From contig SSNP01000389.1 in assembly GCA_006937955.1 (NCBI GenBank), positions 43,117-107,116 of the forward strand: a stretch of DNA of 64,000 bases, read 5' to 3'. Made by a program: the position numbers and the translations under genes. Position 1 is the first letter of the stretch. Each line of letters starts with the position of its first letter. Under the pieces are notes generated by a model. That model had not been told where the DNA came from, did no database searches, and saw only the letters and a program-made list of their open reading frames with translations. Source of the DNA: Pachypanchax playfairii (lineage: Eukaryota; Chordata; Actinopteri; Cyprinodontiformes; Aplocheilidae). Below, piece after piece: positions 1 to 13,127 of this stretch.

Positions 1-2160
1 GAACACAAGATTCTACTGACCCGGAACACACGGTTCTACTGACTGGAAACACACGGTTCTACTGACTGGAAACACACGGTTCTACTGACCCGAAACACAA
101 GGTTCTACTGACCTGGAACACAAGATTCTACTGACCCGGAACACACGGTTCTACTGACCCGGAACACACGGTTCTACTGACTGGAAACACACGGTTCTAC
201 TGACTGGAAACACAAGGTTCTACCGACCGGGAACACACGGTTCTACTGCCCCAGAACACACGGTTCTACTGACCCGAAACACAAGGTTCTACTGACCTGG
301 AACACAAGATTCTACTGACCCGGAACACACGGTTCTACTGCCCCGGAACACACGGTTCTACTGACTGGAAACACACGGTTCTACTGACTGGAAACACACG
401 GTTCTACTGACTGGAAACACACGGTTCTACTGACTGGAAACACACGGTTCTACTGCCCCGGAACACACGGTTCTACTGACTGGAAACACAAGGTTCTACT
501 GACTGGAAACACACGGTTCTACTGACCCGGAACACACGGTTCTACTGACTGGAAACACAAGGTTCTACTGACTGGAAACACAAGATTCTACTGACTGGAA
601 ACACACGGTTCTACTGCCCCGGAACACACGGTTCTACTGACTGGAAACACACGGTTCTACTGACTGGAAACACACGGTTCTACTGCCCCGAAACACAAGG
701 TTCTACTGACCTGGAACACAAGATTCTACTGACCCGGAACACACGGTTCTACTGACCCGGAACACAAGATTCTACTGACCCGGAACACACGGTTCTACTG
801 ACTGGAAACACACGGTTCTACTGACCGGAAACACAAGGTTCTACTGACTGGAAACACACGGTTCTACTGACTGGAAACACACGGTTCTACTGACCCGAAA
901 CACAAGGTTCTACTGACCTGGAACACAAGATTCTACTGACCCGAAACACACGGTTCTACTGACCCGAAACACAAGATTCTACTGACCCGGAACACAAGGT
1001 TCTACTGACCAGAAACACAAGGTTCTACTGACCCAAAACACACGGTTCTACTGACCCGAAACACAAGGTTCTACTGACCAAGAACAGAAGGTTCTACTGC
1101 CCCGGAACACAAGGTTCTACTGACTGGAAACACAAGGTTCTACTGACCCGAAACACAAGGTTCTACTGACCTGGAACACAAGATTCTACTGACCCGGAAC
1201 ACACGGTTCTACTGACCCGAAACACAAGATTCTACTGACCCGGAACACACGGTTCTACTGACCCGAAACACAAGGTTCTACTGACCCGAAACACAAGATT
1301 CTACTGACCCGGAACACACGGTTCTACTGACCCGAAACACAAGGTTCTACTGACCCGAAACACAAGATTCTACTGACTGGAAACACACGGTTCTACTGAC
1401 TGGAAACACAAGGTTCTACTGACCTGGAACACAAGATTCTACTGACTGGAAACACACGGTTCTACTGCCCCAGAACACACGGTTCTACTGACCCGAAACA
1501 CAAGATTCTACTGACCCGGAACACACGGTTCTACTGACCCGAAACACAAGGTTCTACTGACCCGAAACACAAGATTCTACTGACTGGAAACACACGGTTC
1601 TTCTGACCTGGAACACAAGATTCTACTGACCCGGAACACACGGTTCTACTGACCCGAAACACACGGTTCTACTGACTGGAAACACAAGGTTCTACTGACT
1701 GGAAACACAAGGTTCTACTGACCCAGAACACAAGGTTCTACTGACCCGAAACACACGGTTCTACTGACCCAAAACACACAGTTCTACTGACTGGAAACAC
1801 AAGGTTCTACTGACCCGAAACACAAGGTTCTACTGACTGGAAATCAAAGGTTCTACCGAATGGAAACACAAGGTTCTACTGACTGGAAACACAAGGTTCT
1901 ACTGACCCAGAACACAAGGTTCTACTGACCCAAAACACACGGTTCTACTGACCCAAAACACACAGTTCTATTGACTGGAAACACACGGTTCTACTGACCC
2001 GAAACACAAGGTTCTACTGACTGGAAACACACGGTTCTACTGCCCCAGAACACACGGTTCTACTGACCCGAAACACAAGGTTCTACTGACTGGAAACACA
2101 CGGTTCTACTGCCCCAGAACACACGGTTCTACTGACCCGAAACACAAGGTTCTACTGACC
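1..2160. repeat. 23-bp minisatellite, left block
   Basis: Tandem 23-bp units built around ACACGGTTCTACTGAC, with variant positions (CGG/AGG/AGA before TTCTACTG; ACTGGAA, ACCCGAA, ACCCGGA, GCCCCGGA after it). About 94 units are present and the array runs off the window start. It lies inside a wdr33 intron, because wdr33 continues on the minus strand below base 7861. A few units are variants (ACCAAGAACAGAAGG, TTCTTCTGAC). Confidence 0.95.
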
Positions 2161-2384
2161 TGAAACATCAAGTTCTGCTGCCTCAAAACACAGTTCTATT
2201 GACCCAAAACATATTGTTCCATCAAAATGTCTGTATGGCTTTCATTGGAGCCTATGTTGTAGGAACATGGGATTCTGGAGCGGTCTCCTGACCCTAAATA
2301 ATCCACAAATATCGTGTTGTTCATATGGCACTTATATGAAGAGAGATTTCATGGCTTGTTTGTAGAGAATGTTGGACAATCGAC
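2161..2384. repeat. Array flank, first copy (duplicate of 6993-7216)
   Basis: Unique-looking sequence directly after the minisatellite. I can follow it base for base in 6993-7216, a constant offset of 4832. It stops exactly at the run of N. The last 120 or so bases of the two arrays before it also match. The simplest reading is one locus assembled twice. Confidence 0.9.
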
Positions 2385-2430
2385 NNNNNNNNNNNNNNNN
2401 NNNNNNNNNNNNNNNNNNNNNNNNNNNNNN
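2385..2430. other. Assembly gap (46 N)
   Basis: A run of 46 undetermined bases joins the end of the first flank copy to the middle of a minisatellite unit. Confidence 1.
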
Positions 2431-5400
2431 TCTACTGACCAGAAACACACGGTTCTACTGACCCGAAACACACGGTTCTACTGACCCGGAACACACGGTT
2501 CTACTGACCCGAAACACAAGATTCTACTGACCCGGAACACACGGTTCTACTGACCCGAAACACAAGGTTCTACTGACCCGAAACACAAGGTTCTACTGAC
2601 CCGAAACACACGGTTCTACTGACCCGAAACACAAGGTTCTACTGACCAAGAACAGAAGGTTCTACTGCCCCGGAACACAAGGTTCTACTGACTGGAAACA
2701 CACGGTTCTACTGACCCGAAACACAAGGTTCTACTGACCTGGAACACAAGTTCTACTGCCCCGGAACACACGGTTCTACTGACCCGAAACACAAGATTCT
2801 ACTGACTGGAAACACACGGTTCTACTGACCCGAAACACATGATTCTACTGACCTGGAACACAAGATTCTACTGACCCGAAACACACGGTTCTACTGACCC
2901 AAAACACACGGTTCTACTGACTGGAAACACAAGGTTCTACTGACCCGAAACACAAGGTTCTACTGACCTGGAACACAAGATTCTACTGACCCGGAACACA
3001 CGGTTCTACTGCCCCGGAACACACGGTTCTACTGACTGGAAACACAAGGTTCTACTGACTGGAAACACACGGTTCTACTGACCCGAAACACAAGTTTCTA
3101 CTGCCCCGGAACACACGGTTCTACTGACTGGAAACACACGGTTCTACTGACTGGAAACACACGGTTCTACTGACCCGAAACACAAGGTTCTACTGACCTG
3201 GAACACAAGATTCTACTGACCCGGAACACACGGTTCTACTGCCCCGGAACACAAGATTCTACTGACTGGAAACACACGGTTCTACTGACTGGAAACACAA
3301 GATTCTACTGACTGGAAACACACGGTTCTACTGACTGGAAACACACGGTTCTACTGCCCCGGAACACACGGTTCTACTGACTGGAAACACAAGGTTCTAC
3401 TGACTGGAAACACACGGTTCTACTGACCCGGAACACACGGTTCTACTGACCCGAAACACACGATTCTACTGACTGGAAACACACGGTTCTACTGACTGGA
3501 AACACAAGATTCTACTGACTGGAAACACACGGTTCTACTGCCTGGAAACACACGGTTCTACTGACCCGAAACACAAGGTTCTACTGACCTGGAACACAAG
3601 ATTCTACTGACCCGGAACACACGGTTCTACTGCCCCGGAACACACGGTTCTACTGACTGGAAACACACGGTTCTACTGACTGGAAACACAAGGTTCTACT
3701 GACCGGAAACACACGGTTCTACTGCCCCAGAACACACGGTTCTACTGACCCGAAACACAAGGTTCTACTGACCTGGAACACAAGATTCTACTGACCCGGA
3801 ACACACGGTTCTACTGACCCGAAACACAAGGTTCTACTGACCTGGAACACAAGATTCTACTGACCCGGAACACACGGTTCTACTGACCTGGAACACAAGA
3901 TTCTACTGACCCGGAACACACGGTTCTACTGACTGGAAACACACGGTTCTACTGACTGGAAACACACGGTTCTACTGCCCCGGAACACACGGTTCTACTG
4001 ACTGGAAACACACGGTTCTACTGACTGGAAACACAAGGTTCTACTGACTGGAAACACACGGTTCTACTGACTGGAAACACACGGTTCTACTGACCCGAAA
4101 CACAAGGTTCTACTGACCTGGAACACAAGATTCTACTGCCCCGGAACACACGGTTCTACTGCCCCGGAACACAAGATTCTACTGACTGGAAACACAAGGT
4201 TCTACTGCCCCGAAACACAAGGTTCTACTGACCCGAAACACAAGATTCTACTGACCCGAAACACACGGTTCTACTGACCTGGAACACAAGATTCTACTGA
4301 CCCGGAACACACGGTTCTACTGACTGGAAACACACGGTTCTACTGACTGGAAACACACGGTTCTACTGCCCCAGAACACACGGTTCTACTGACCCGAAAC
4401 ACAAGGTTCTACTGACCTGGAACACAAGATTCTACTGACTGGAACACACGGTTCTACTGACCCGAAACACCCGGTTCTACTGACCCGAAACACAAGGTTC
4501 TACTGCCCTGGAACACACGGTTCTACTGACCCGGAACACACGGTTCTACTGACCCGGAACACACGGTTCTACTGACCCGAAACACAAGATTCTACTGACT
4601 GGAAACACAAGATTCTACTGACTGGAAACACACGGTTCTACTGACCCGAAACACAAGATTCTACTGACCCGGAACACACGGTTCTACTGACTGGAAACAC
4701 ACGGTTCTACTGCCCCAGAACACACGGTTCTACTGACCCGAAACACAAGATTCTACTGACCCGGAACACACGGTTCTACTGACCCGAAACACAAGGTTCT
4801 ACTGACCCGAAACACAAGATTCTACTGACCCGGAACACACGGTTCTACTGACCCGAAACACAAGATTCTACTGACCCGGAACACACGGTTCTACTGACCC
4901 GAAACACAAGGTTCTACTGACCCGAAACACAAGATTCTACTGACCCGGAACACACGGTTCTACTGACCCGAAACACAAGGTTCTACTGACCCGGAACACA
5001 CGGTTCTACTGACCCGAAACACAAGGTTCTACTGACTGGAAACACACGGTTCTTCTGACCTGGAACACACGGTTCTACTGACCCGAAACACAAGATTCTA
5101 CTGACCCGAAACACAAGGTTCTACTGACCCGAAACACAAGATTCTACTGACTGGAAACACACGGTTCTTCTGACCTGGAACACACGGTTCTACTGACCCG
5201 AAACACAAGATTCTACTGACCCGGAACACACGGTTCTACTGACCCGAAACACAAGGTTCTACTGACCTGGAACACAAGATTCTACTGACCCGGAACACAC
5301 GGTTCTACTGCCCCGAAACACAAGGTTCTACTGACCAAGAACAGAAGGTTCTACTGCCCCGGAACACAAGGTTCTACTGACTGGAAACACAAGGTTCTAC

Positions 5401-6992
5401 TGCCCCGGAACACACGGTTCTACTGACTGGAAACACACGGTTCTACTGACTGGAAACACAAGGTTCTACTGACTGGAAACACACGGTTCTACTGACTGGA
5501 AACACACGGTTCTACTGACCCGAAACACAAGGTTCTACTGCCCCGCAACACACGGTTCTACTGCCCCGAAACACACGGTTCTACTGACCCGAAACACAAG
5601 ATTCTACTGACCCGGAACACACGGTTCTACTGACTGGAAACACACGGTTCTACTGACTGGAAACACAAGGTTCTACTGACTGGAAACACACGGTTCTACT
5701 GACTGGAAACACACGGTTCTACTGACCCGAAACACAAGATTCTACTGACCCGAAACACACGGTTCTACTGACCCGAAACACAAGGTTCTACTGACCAAGA
5801 ACAGAAGGTTCTACTGCCCCGGAACACAAGGTTCTACTGACTGGAAACACAAGGTTCTACTGCCCCAGAACACACGGTTCTACTGACCAGAAACACACGG
5901 TTCTACTGACTGGAAACACACGGTTCTACTGACCCGGAACACACGGTTCTACTGACCCGGAACACCCGGTTCTACTGACCCGAAACACAAGGTTCTACTG
6001 ACCCGAAACACACGGTTCTACTGACCCGAAACACAAGGTTCTACTGACCTGGAACACAAGATTCTACTGACCCGGAACACACGGTTCTACTGCCCCAGAA
6101 CACACGGTTCTACTGACCCGAAACACAAGGTTCTACTGACTGGAAACACACGGTTCTACTGACCCGAAACACAAGGTTCTACTGACCAGAAACACAAGGT
6201 TCTACTGACCCGAAACACACGGTTCTACTGACCCGAAACACAAGGTTCTACTGACCAAGAACAGAAGGTTCTACTGCCCCGGAACACAAGGTTCTACTGA
6301 CTGGAAACACAAGGTTCTACTGCCCCAGAACACACGGTTCTACTGACCCGAAACACAAGATTCTACTGACCCGGAACACACGGTTCTACTGACCCGGAAC
6401 ACACGGTTCTACTGACCCGAAACACAAGATTCTACTGACCGGAAACACACGGTTCTACTGACCAGAAACACACGGTTCTACTGACTGGAAACACACGGTT
6501 CTACTGACCCGGAACACACGGTTCTACTGACCCGGAACACACGGTTCTACTGACCCGAAACACAAGATTCTACTGACTGGAAACACAAGGTTCTACTGAC
6601 TGGAAACACAAGGTTCTACTGACCCGAAACACAAGATTCTACTGACTGGAAACACACGGTTCTACTGACCCGGAACACACGGTTCTACTGACCCGGAACA
6701 CACGGTTCTACTGACCCGAAACACAAGATTCTACTGACCGGAAACACACGGTTCTACTGACCCGAAACACAAGATTCTACTGACCCGGAACACACGGTTC
6801 TACTGACCCGAAACACACGGTTCTACTGACCCGAAACACAAGGTTCTACTGACTGGAAACACACGGTTCTACTGCCCCAGAACACACGGTTCTACTGACC
6901 CGAAACACAAGGTTCTACTGACTGGAAACACACGGTTCTACTGCCCCAGAACACACGGTTCTACTGACCCGAAACACAAGGTTCTACTGACC
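2431..6992. repeat. 23-bp minisatellite, right block
   Basis: Same unit family as 1-2160, about 198 units. Long runs share the same order of variants, suggesting local segmental duplication inside the array. It ends in the same degenerate units and the same flank as the left block. Confidence 0.95.
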
Positions 6993-7860
6993 TGAAACAT
7001 CAAGTTCTGCTGCCTCAAAACACAGTTCTATTGACCCAAAACATATTGTTCCATCAAAATGTCTGTATGGCTTTCATTGGAGCCTATGTTGTAGGAACAT
7101 GGGATTCTGGAGCGGTCTCCTGACCCTAAATAATCCACAAATATCGTGTTGTTCATATGGCACTTATATGAAGAGAGATTTCATGGCTTGTTTGTAGAGA
7201 ATGTTGGACAATCGACCAACGACCAGCCCACAAACTTATGAACAGGTGACGAGCGCTCGATTCTTATAAGGCTGTAGGAAATGGTCCGATGTTTGAAATG
7301 GCGTTTGTACAGGTCATCATGACCATAAAGGCAGTTTAGAGCCTTTCAGATTTGATCTTGATGATCTTATGAAATGTTTGATAATTATGCAGCTGTATTT
7401 ATCCTTAAGTCTACTTTGTGACAGTATTTTTAATGTTGACAGTCAGGGTTGATCTATGATACATTCTTGTTTTTGTGTTCCAGAAATGATTCAGGTTAGA
7501 AAACATGGTTCTAAACATCTGGATTTATACTTGTGTTTCAATGTGACGTCTGTATGAGTGAGAGACGGAGGATGAAAGAAGTCTCAAAGTATTTACTTTG
7601 TTGTTTTTCAACTAGAAAACATCTGTGCTTTGCTACTTAGTCACAAGCATGTGTTTATATATAACATATATATTTCCAAAGGAATGGTAAAAATGAACCT
7701 GAATCCTTCATATGACTAAATGTACAACTGAGTGAAATTTCTAAAGAATTCTTCTTCTACATGAATCTGACTACCCGAAACATCTGAGACAGAACAGATA
7801 CAGAATCATCAGTGATTTTACACATACATTCACACACTGTGGGCGGGTAAGTAGGATTAC
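6993..7860. other. wdr33 intron, unique sequence
   Basis: 6993-7216 is the second copy of the array flank. 7217-7860 is AT-rich intronic DNA with no gene, RNA or repeat that I recognise. Confidence 0.7.
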
Positions 7861-7956
7861 CTGCAGAATGGTTTCAAAGTTAAAGGTGAGTCCATTCCAC
7901 AGAGTGAATTCTCCACTGGAGGCTCCAGTGACCAGCCGACGGCCTTCAGGAGTCCA
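7861..7956 (-). CDS. wdr33: wdr33 fourth coding exon
   Basis: 32 codons, WTPEGRR to NFETILQ, between acceptor CACTGCAG-type site and donor CAG|GTAATC. First WD40 blade; F153, the aromatic partner of F43 in poly(A)-signal binding, is here. Confidence 0.96.
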
Positions 7957-10900
7957 CTGCAGACACAGCAAACTAACTAAATTTATGTCATTAAGTGATA
8001 AACACAGGAATGTAAACAAGAAGTGATGTAGCAGCTCACCCTGATGACAAACACGGGACATTTGACTTTGTTGGTTGAGGTGCGGACAAACTTTGTAGTG
8101 ACAGCGTTCATTGGGTTGTTCAACATGCCGAGAGGAGGAACGAGCTGCAGAAAGCAAAGAGAAAGAAAATGGTAGTTTACTTTCATCTCATCTGTACCAG
8201 AAACGTCTTATAAGACAATGAAAATATTATTCTTGCATCTCCCTGTAACTCATGACATGATAGAAAATAGAAAAAACAATGAGCAAACCAAAAATGATAT
8301 GCAGATGTTGGTGTTGAGGACAGGACTTGACATCATAAATTTAAACAACCTTCTCAGAAAATAGAGCTGTGTGATGTTGGAGATCCCGAGAGATTTCGAT
8401 CCCAATAAGTTTTAATTTGTTGACTCTCCTTTTTCAAGATAAATCATGTCACAACTAATTTAATGATAAACAAAAAATCCTGTTTTATAGGTTTTTGTGA
8501 CTTTAGTCCCATAAGAAATCAACAATCAGTAATTAATCAAAAACTACAAAGGCCTGAAATTATAAAACAACATTTCTAAATTCATTCTCACAACACGGAC
8601 TAAAGAAAAATGTCATTGATCCTTATTTTGGTCTTTTGTAATTTTCTTTGTATAAAAACAAAAACAATGTCAGTAAATTTTATTTCTCAACAAAAATATT
8701 TACACAGTCCAGTTTCCATTTGTCCTACCTGTCCAGAGGAGACAGTGTGTAATCTGTGTGTAATCAGGCTCTGCATTTAATCCATCCTCATCATGAAGTG
8801 AGGAGCAGGAGGCAGCCATTTTGTACGGCGCCAGGAGGGCAGTTGCGGGTTCAGTATCAACCCGTAGCCTGTCTGCACCAGGGATCGAACCCCGGTCTTC
8901 TGAACAAGAGACAATCTCCCTCTCTGCTAGGCTACGGCCACCTAATATTTCTACACTGGCTGTCTTCCACGGTTAATCTTACGTTTCTGCAGCTGCAGAA
9001 AATATAGAATGAAGAGTTTAGGTGACGCTGACCCCATGGTGATCACTGACCGTTGTCTTGGTGTTAGGATGGAGGTTTTATGTTGCCTCACCCTTTCACC
9101 TGTCAGGTGAAGAAGCAGCTGAAGAGACTGAACAGGAATGAAGCAGCAGGTCCAGATGGTGTTAGCTACAGTGTGGGACTCTATTCAACTTCTTTTATTT
9201 GTGATGACTGTGTTCATTTGATTTGTCTAGTGGACTGACCAGGTGATCAGCAGCATAGGAGCACCACAGGGGACTGTACTCTCACCATTCCTTTTCACTC
9301 TGTACACCTCAGACTTTCAGTCCAGGTCAGAGTCCTGACATTTACAGAAATACTCTGATGACTCTGCAGGTGTTGGTTGGATCAGAGATGGACAAGAGAC
9401 TGAGTACAGAGACCTGGTGGACCACTTTGTGTCCCGGTGTGGGAACAATCATCTCATCTTGAATGTGAACAAGACAAAGGAGATGATTGTGGATTTTAGG
9501 AAGAGCAGCAACATACCAAAACCCATTTCCACCATGGAGAAGAAGTGGAGGAGAAGGAGGAGTATAAATACCTGGTGTTCACCTGGACAACAGACTGAAC
9601 TGGAGACACAACTGTGATGCTGTTTTAAGGAAGGGACAGAGCAGACTGGACTTCCTCAGGAAGGTTAGATCCTTCAATGTTTGCAGCAAGATGTTGAAGA
9701 TCTTTTATTAGTCTGTTGTGGAGAGTGTGATCACACCTGCTTGATGTGGTCCGCCCATCTACAAGTGTACCACTGGAGTCAATAGTCCAGATCCACAAGG
9801 ATAACAAAAATTTCCTGAGCTTTGTAATTTCAAACGAGGTTGTTCAGTCACATGTAATACAAGTGAAAGAAGTCTGGACATCAAACAATAAACAAAGAAC
9901 ATAAAAGACAACAGTTACAAGGAAGAATACAGAGAGATGTCTGTAATAGTAAGTATCACCTTTTTTACAAAATAAGAGCTTCTAGAGCAGCACTAAAGGT
10001 TAGTGTGTGTGTAAACTCACATCGTTGTAACAGCCAGCATCAGGCTGGATGGCTCTGAAGTCTCTGTGATCTCGCTGCCACAGACGATTCTGCAGACATT
10101 ACAAACAATCATGGAGTTAAAACTGGAGCAAAACTAAGCCCAAACTGACATCTTTAATTTGATTCAAGAATCCATCAGATTTTAAAACACACACAGATAT
10201 AACAACCATCCATAATGTGTCACAACTAACACTGGAAATATCTGTCCAAGAACCGCTTGTATCCGCTTGTTCCTATCTCCAGCTAACATTGGGCGAGAGG
10301 CGGGGTTACACCTGCACAGGTCATCAGTCCATCACCAACAAGAACATTAAGATTCAGTAATTGAAGACCATCTAGTTCCCCTTATTCAGTAACATTTACG
10401 TCTTGACGTCTCTACAGTATTTATTGGTTTAAATCCTGCAAAGCATTCTGGGGCAGCTGCTCGCTGAATATGAACTCATTACAGTCTGTATTTAGTCATA
10501 TGATCCAGGAGGGGGCAGTGGTGCACTGTAGCGTATAACAATATGTGTGGAGGGGGGCGGAGCCAGGCAGTCAGGACGAGACAGACGGTGAATACGAACG
10601 CAGGTTAAGAGCCTGTGAAGCGGCTGGAAGTGATCTTGTTGTTCAGAGTTATTACAAACTAGTATAGAATTAATGGAATTGAGAAGGTGGTGGAGTTTAT
10701 TACATGATAAAATCCCTCCAGCGTGTCTACCGGATCTACCGGGAACCAGTATTATATCGAAGGTGACGCGGTTTTTGATCCTGCTCGTCATTTTCAGACT
10801 TGTGATGTCATCAGCCTGACGTTGAGGTTCTTCTGGTGATTCTAGTGAAGCTGAGGTGGATTTATCTGACTAGTATCTCCTGTTAGGATCTTCTAAAGGC

Positions 10901-12795
10901 AGCAGGGAGCAAAATAAAGAACGATTCACCTCATAAAATACACGGTAAGTGTTGATAGACAAACCGAGTCACACACGCACACACAAGTGTGTTTTGTTAT
11001 CCTTATGGGGACCGTCCATTGACTTCCATTGATTTTAGTAACTAGATTTATACCTAACCCAAACCCTTTTACTAACCTTAACCATTACTGATCTATAACT
11101 AACCCTAAGACTAACTAAAACTCTATTCACACCATACCTATAAACCTAACCCCTAACCCTAAAAAGGGGAGTCCCCCTCATGGGGACCAGGCTTCGGTCC
11201 CCACAAGAACCCTCGGACCCCAGAAAGATAGTAAAAGTCAGGAAACGGGTCCTCAGGAGGTCAGAAATACAAACCCACACACACACACACACAGACACAC
11301 ACATACACACACACACACACACACACAGAGTATCTCAATCAGAAGTTTGCTGCTTTTTTTCTTATATTTTATTCAAATGTTGAAATTGTCTATAAATTAA
11401 TCTTTTTAGACAAAAATAAACTATCAAAAGTACTTTTTTACTGTTGTTTTTTTACTTTCATAGCAGTAAAACATAGTTCAGATGTTACATGAATCATTGA
11501 AACATGAAATATTTACATCAAAGTCTCTGATCTGCTTGAAAAACCTCTTTATCTCAGCTTTTAGTCCTGAAACGTGTGGATTTTAATAAAAGTTCCTCTT
11601 TTCTACTGCAGATTACTAAATAACAGAGGTAGAAAAATTTTTTTCTTTTGAAAGAAAGAGACTAAATTTTGTGCTGATGGTTTCAGAATTCACATAGTCA
11701 TAGGAGAAAATATTCTGTGGGTCTTCAACAATCAGTAAAAATGCTAAATATGTCTGACACTAGCTACGTTTACATGCGCCAAATTTCCCCAATCTGATTA
11801 AAATCTTGGTCGATCTGAATTCCCAAATCCCTGTTTACATGGACACTAACTGAAATGATCTGATCATGCCATGAGTACACATGCACCAAGCACTCAATCA
11901 GGTTAAATGAGTTGAGCATGCGCACAGCGAGTTGTCTTTCCAGGGGAAGAAAAAAAAGTAAACAAACTCCGTCCTTTCTGCACGTCTTTCCCGCCCCATC
12001 GTGTGCTCGAGCTGACTCACGTTATCCCCAATATGGACCTTCTGCAGGTGATTACCTTTATGTTTGGGTTTTTACTGGTCGCATTAACCAAGCTAGAGGC
12101 TGAATACATATTACTACTGCTCCTCCACCACAGGAGAGGAGAGCAGGATGACAGGATGACTGCACCAGCAGACCACTTCTGTTTACCTCCCGCCATGTTT
12201 TCTACTTGGGTCTGCGAAAGCAGAAAGACGTCACGCTGAAGTTGTACGCATGCGCAGTGGGCTTTTTTCACCCCTTCATTCCTAATGGGTGTGAACATGC
12301 ACGTCTATCTGAATGAAGATCGGACAAAACCACCCCTCTAGATCGGAAGTAAATTTCATTCTGATCAGGCTGCATCGGATCAAAACATTCTGATTGACAT
12401 GTTTACATGACGTCTTTTTTATCCGATTGGGCGTTTATTCTGATTAAATGTGTCCATGTAAACGTAGCTACTGAGGGGGATATGAAATCTGAAAGTAGAA
12501 CTGAATGAGTTAAACTGGGCAGCATTGACAGAAACAATTCCAATAGCCCGGCGCTGACTGACTGCAGTTTTAGTTTGACCAGGTGTGGTACCTGCAGGTA
12601 TCTGATGACAGATGGGTTGTAATCGATGGTCTTGCGGTTCACAGCCTTCCTCATGCGCTTCCCATCGAAGGTAAGCTGCTGCATCGCCTGCTGCTGGGCG
12701 AAGTCTGGCCTCTTGTAAAAAAGCTGCCGTGGTGCCTGGTGCTGGAAGCGTGGCATGTGGAAGAACCGCTGTGGCGAGCCTACGTCTGTCGCCAT
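7861..12795 (-). CDS. wdr33: WDR33, N-terminal part (pre-mRNA 3'-end processing, CPSF subunit)
   Basis: WD-repeat subunit of the cleavage and polyadenylation specificity factor, acting in the nucleus; with CPSF30 it recognises the AAUAAA signal. Coding exons in order: 12795-12592 (68 aa), 10089-10021 (23 aa), 8144-8040 (35 aa), 7956-7861 (32 aa). All are bounded by AG/GT sites, all are phase 0, and they join to 158 residues nearly identical to the vertebrate protein (start MATDVGSPQRFFHMPRFQ). Residues known from human structures to touch the signal are present at the same numbers: F43, K46, R47, R49, R54 and F153. The fourth exon encodes the first WD40 blade (WTPEGRRLVTGASSGEFTLW). The remaining blades and C-terminal tail lie before base 1. 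The start is the family's usual methionine, 15 bases inside an exon that begins at 12810. Confidence 0.97.
8040..8144 (-). CDS. wdr33: wdr33 third coding exon
   Basis: 35 codons, starting LVPPLGMLNNPMNAVTTKF and ending CPVFVIR, between acceptor TTTCTGCAG and donor AGG|GTGAGC. Leads into the first WD40 blade. Confidence 0.96.
8145..8724. other. wdr33 intron, AT-rich
   Basis: AT-rich intronic DNA with no recognisable gene or RNA. A possible decayed DNA element around 8370-8470 is too weak to call. Confidence 0.5.
8725..8945 (-). mobile_element. tRNA-headed SINE (V-SINE-like)
   Basis: Read on the minus strand, the head (8945 to about 8880) has an A-box-like TAGCCTAGCAGAGAGG and a perfect B box GGTTCGATCC, the internal promoter of RNA polymerase III. 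The body (ATGGCTGCC, then ATGATGAGGATGG and AAATGCAGAGC) matches the fragment at 18920-19045 in the opposite orientation. Too diverged in the anticodon arm and too long to be a functional tRNA gene. Confidence 0.75.
9070..9830 (+). pseudogene. LINE reverse-transcriptase fragment (L2/Rex type)
   Basis: Broken non-LTR retrotransposon. Readable pieces in order: KKQLKRLNRNEAAGPDGV, then GAPQGTVLSPFLFTLYTSDF (the GxPQGxxLSP core), YSDDSAG (degenerate catalytic YxDD), NNHLILNVNKTKEMIVDFRK, and SRLDFLRKVRSFNVCSKML. Frame changes and stops separate them, so it is dead. It lies in a wdr33 intron, antisense to the gene, and belongs to the same family as 13128-13668. Confidence 0.88.
10021..10089 (-). 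CDS. wdr33: wdr33 second coding exon
   Basis: 23 codons, NRLWQRDHRDFRAIQPDAGC then YND, between acceptor TCTGCAG and donor GAT|GTGAGT. No open frame longer than 60 codons marks it; it was found by matching the expected WDR33 sequence between the flanking exons. Confidence 0.95.
10240..10335 (-). repeat. Dispersed teleost repeat, copy 1
   Basis: The reverse complement matches 17095-17205: a 'ggcgacctgtccaggtg', 'ccccgcctctcgccc' and 'aagcggttct' arrangement common as a short interspersed repeat in fish genomes. Class not determined. Confidence 0.6.
10336..10984. other. wdr33 intron, nothing recognised
   Basis: Holds no exon I can support. Open frames here have no recognisable product. Confidence 0.5.
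10990..11210. mobile_element. Short non-autonomous DNA-type element
   Basis: Bounded by inverted ends TATGGGGACCG and CGGTCCCCACA, with internal AT-rich CTAACC-rich sequence. The layout resembles a MITE. The CCTAACCC runs inside are not a telomere array. Confidence 0.5.
11272..11328. repeat. (CA)n microsatellite
   Basis: Nearly uninterrupted ACACAC with a few AGACAC and ATACAC steps. Confidence 0.95.
11760..12471. mobile_element. Non-autonomous foldback DNA transposon
   Basis: Begins TAGCTACGTTTACATG and ends CATGTAAACGTAGCTA, perfect 16-bp inverted ends about 710 bp apart. Further complementary stretches near each end include GGTCGATCTGAATTC against matching GATCGGA motifs. No transposase frame. 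It lies in the wdr33 intron; a related but decayed piece may be at 17240-17420. Confidence 0.8.
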
Positions 12796-12810
12796 GGTAA
12801 CCAGCTAAAC
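12592..12810 (-). CDS. wdr33: wdr33 exon with start codon
   Basis: Acceptor TCTCTTCTAG ends at 12811; 15 bases of 5' UTR precede ATG at 12795. Encodes residues 1-68, ending NPSVIRYLQ, then donor CAG|GTACCA. Contains F43, K46, R47, R49 and R54 of the poly(A)-signal pocket. Confidence 0.96.
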
Positions 12811-13127
12811 CTAGAAGAGACAGGGAGAGGGACAAGTTAGAGCAGGCTGAGCAACACATACAAACTGATCCACTAATCAACCAATCAATCACACCTGAAA
12901 GACGTCCAGACACATCTCAGATACTAAGCTCCTGTTTCTCCTTCATCTGACACTTTCACATCCTCTGCTGAACATCAGGAACTAACAGCTGTTTGATGAA
13001 AGCAACCACCAGCTGAGCAACAGCCACACACACATTGATCACGTGTCAACAGCTGTCACTCATTCACAGATTGTTTGAGTTACAGAGGTATCATTCAGAC
13101 TAGAGTGGAAATGCAACACAGAATACA

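Noticed and set aside
8880..8945. Functional tRNA gene on the minus strand
   Set aside because: A and B boxes are present, but the cloverleaf cannot be completed and the sequence continues into a SINE body.
11040..11165. CCTAACCC-rich stretch as interstitial telomere repeat
   Set aside because: Only short irregular runs within a MITE-like element, not a TTAGGG array.
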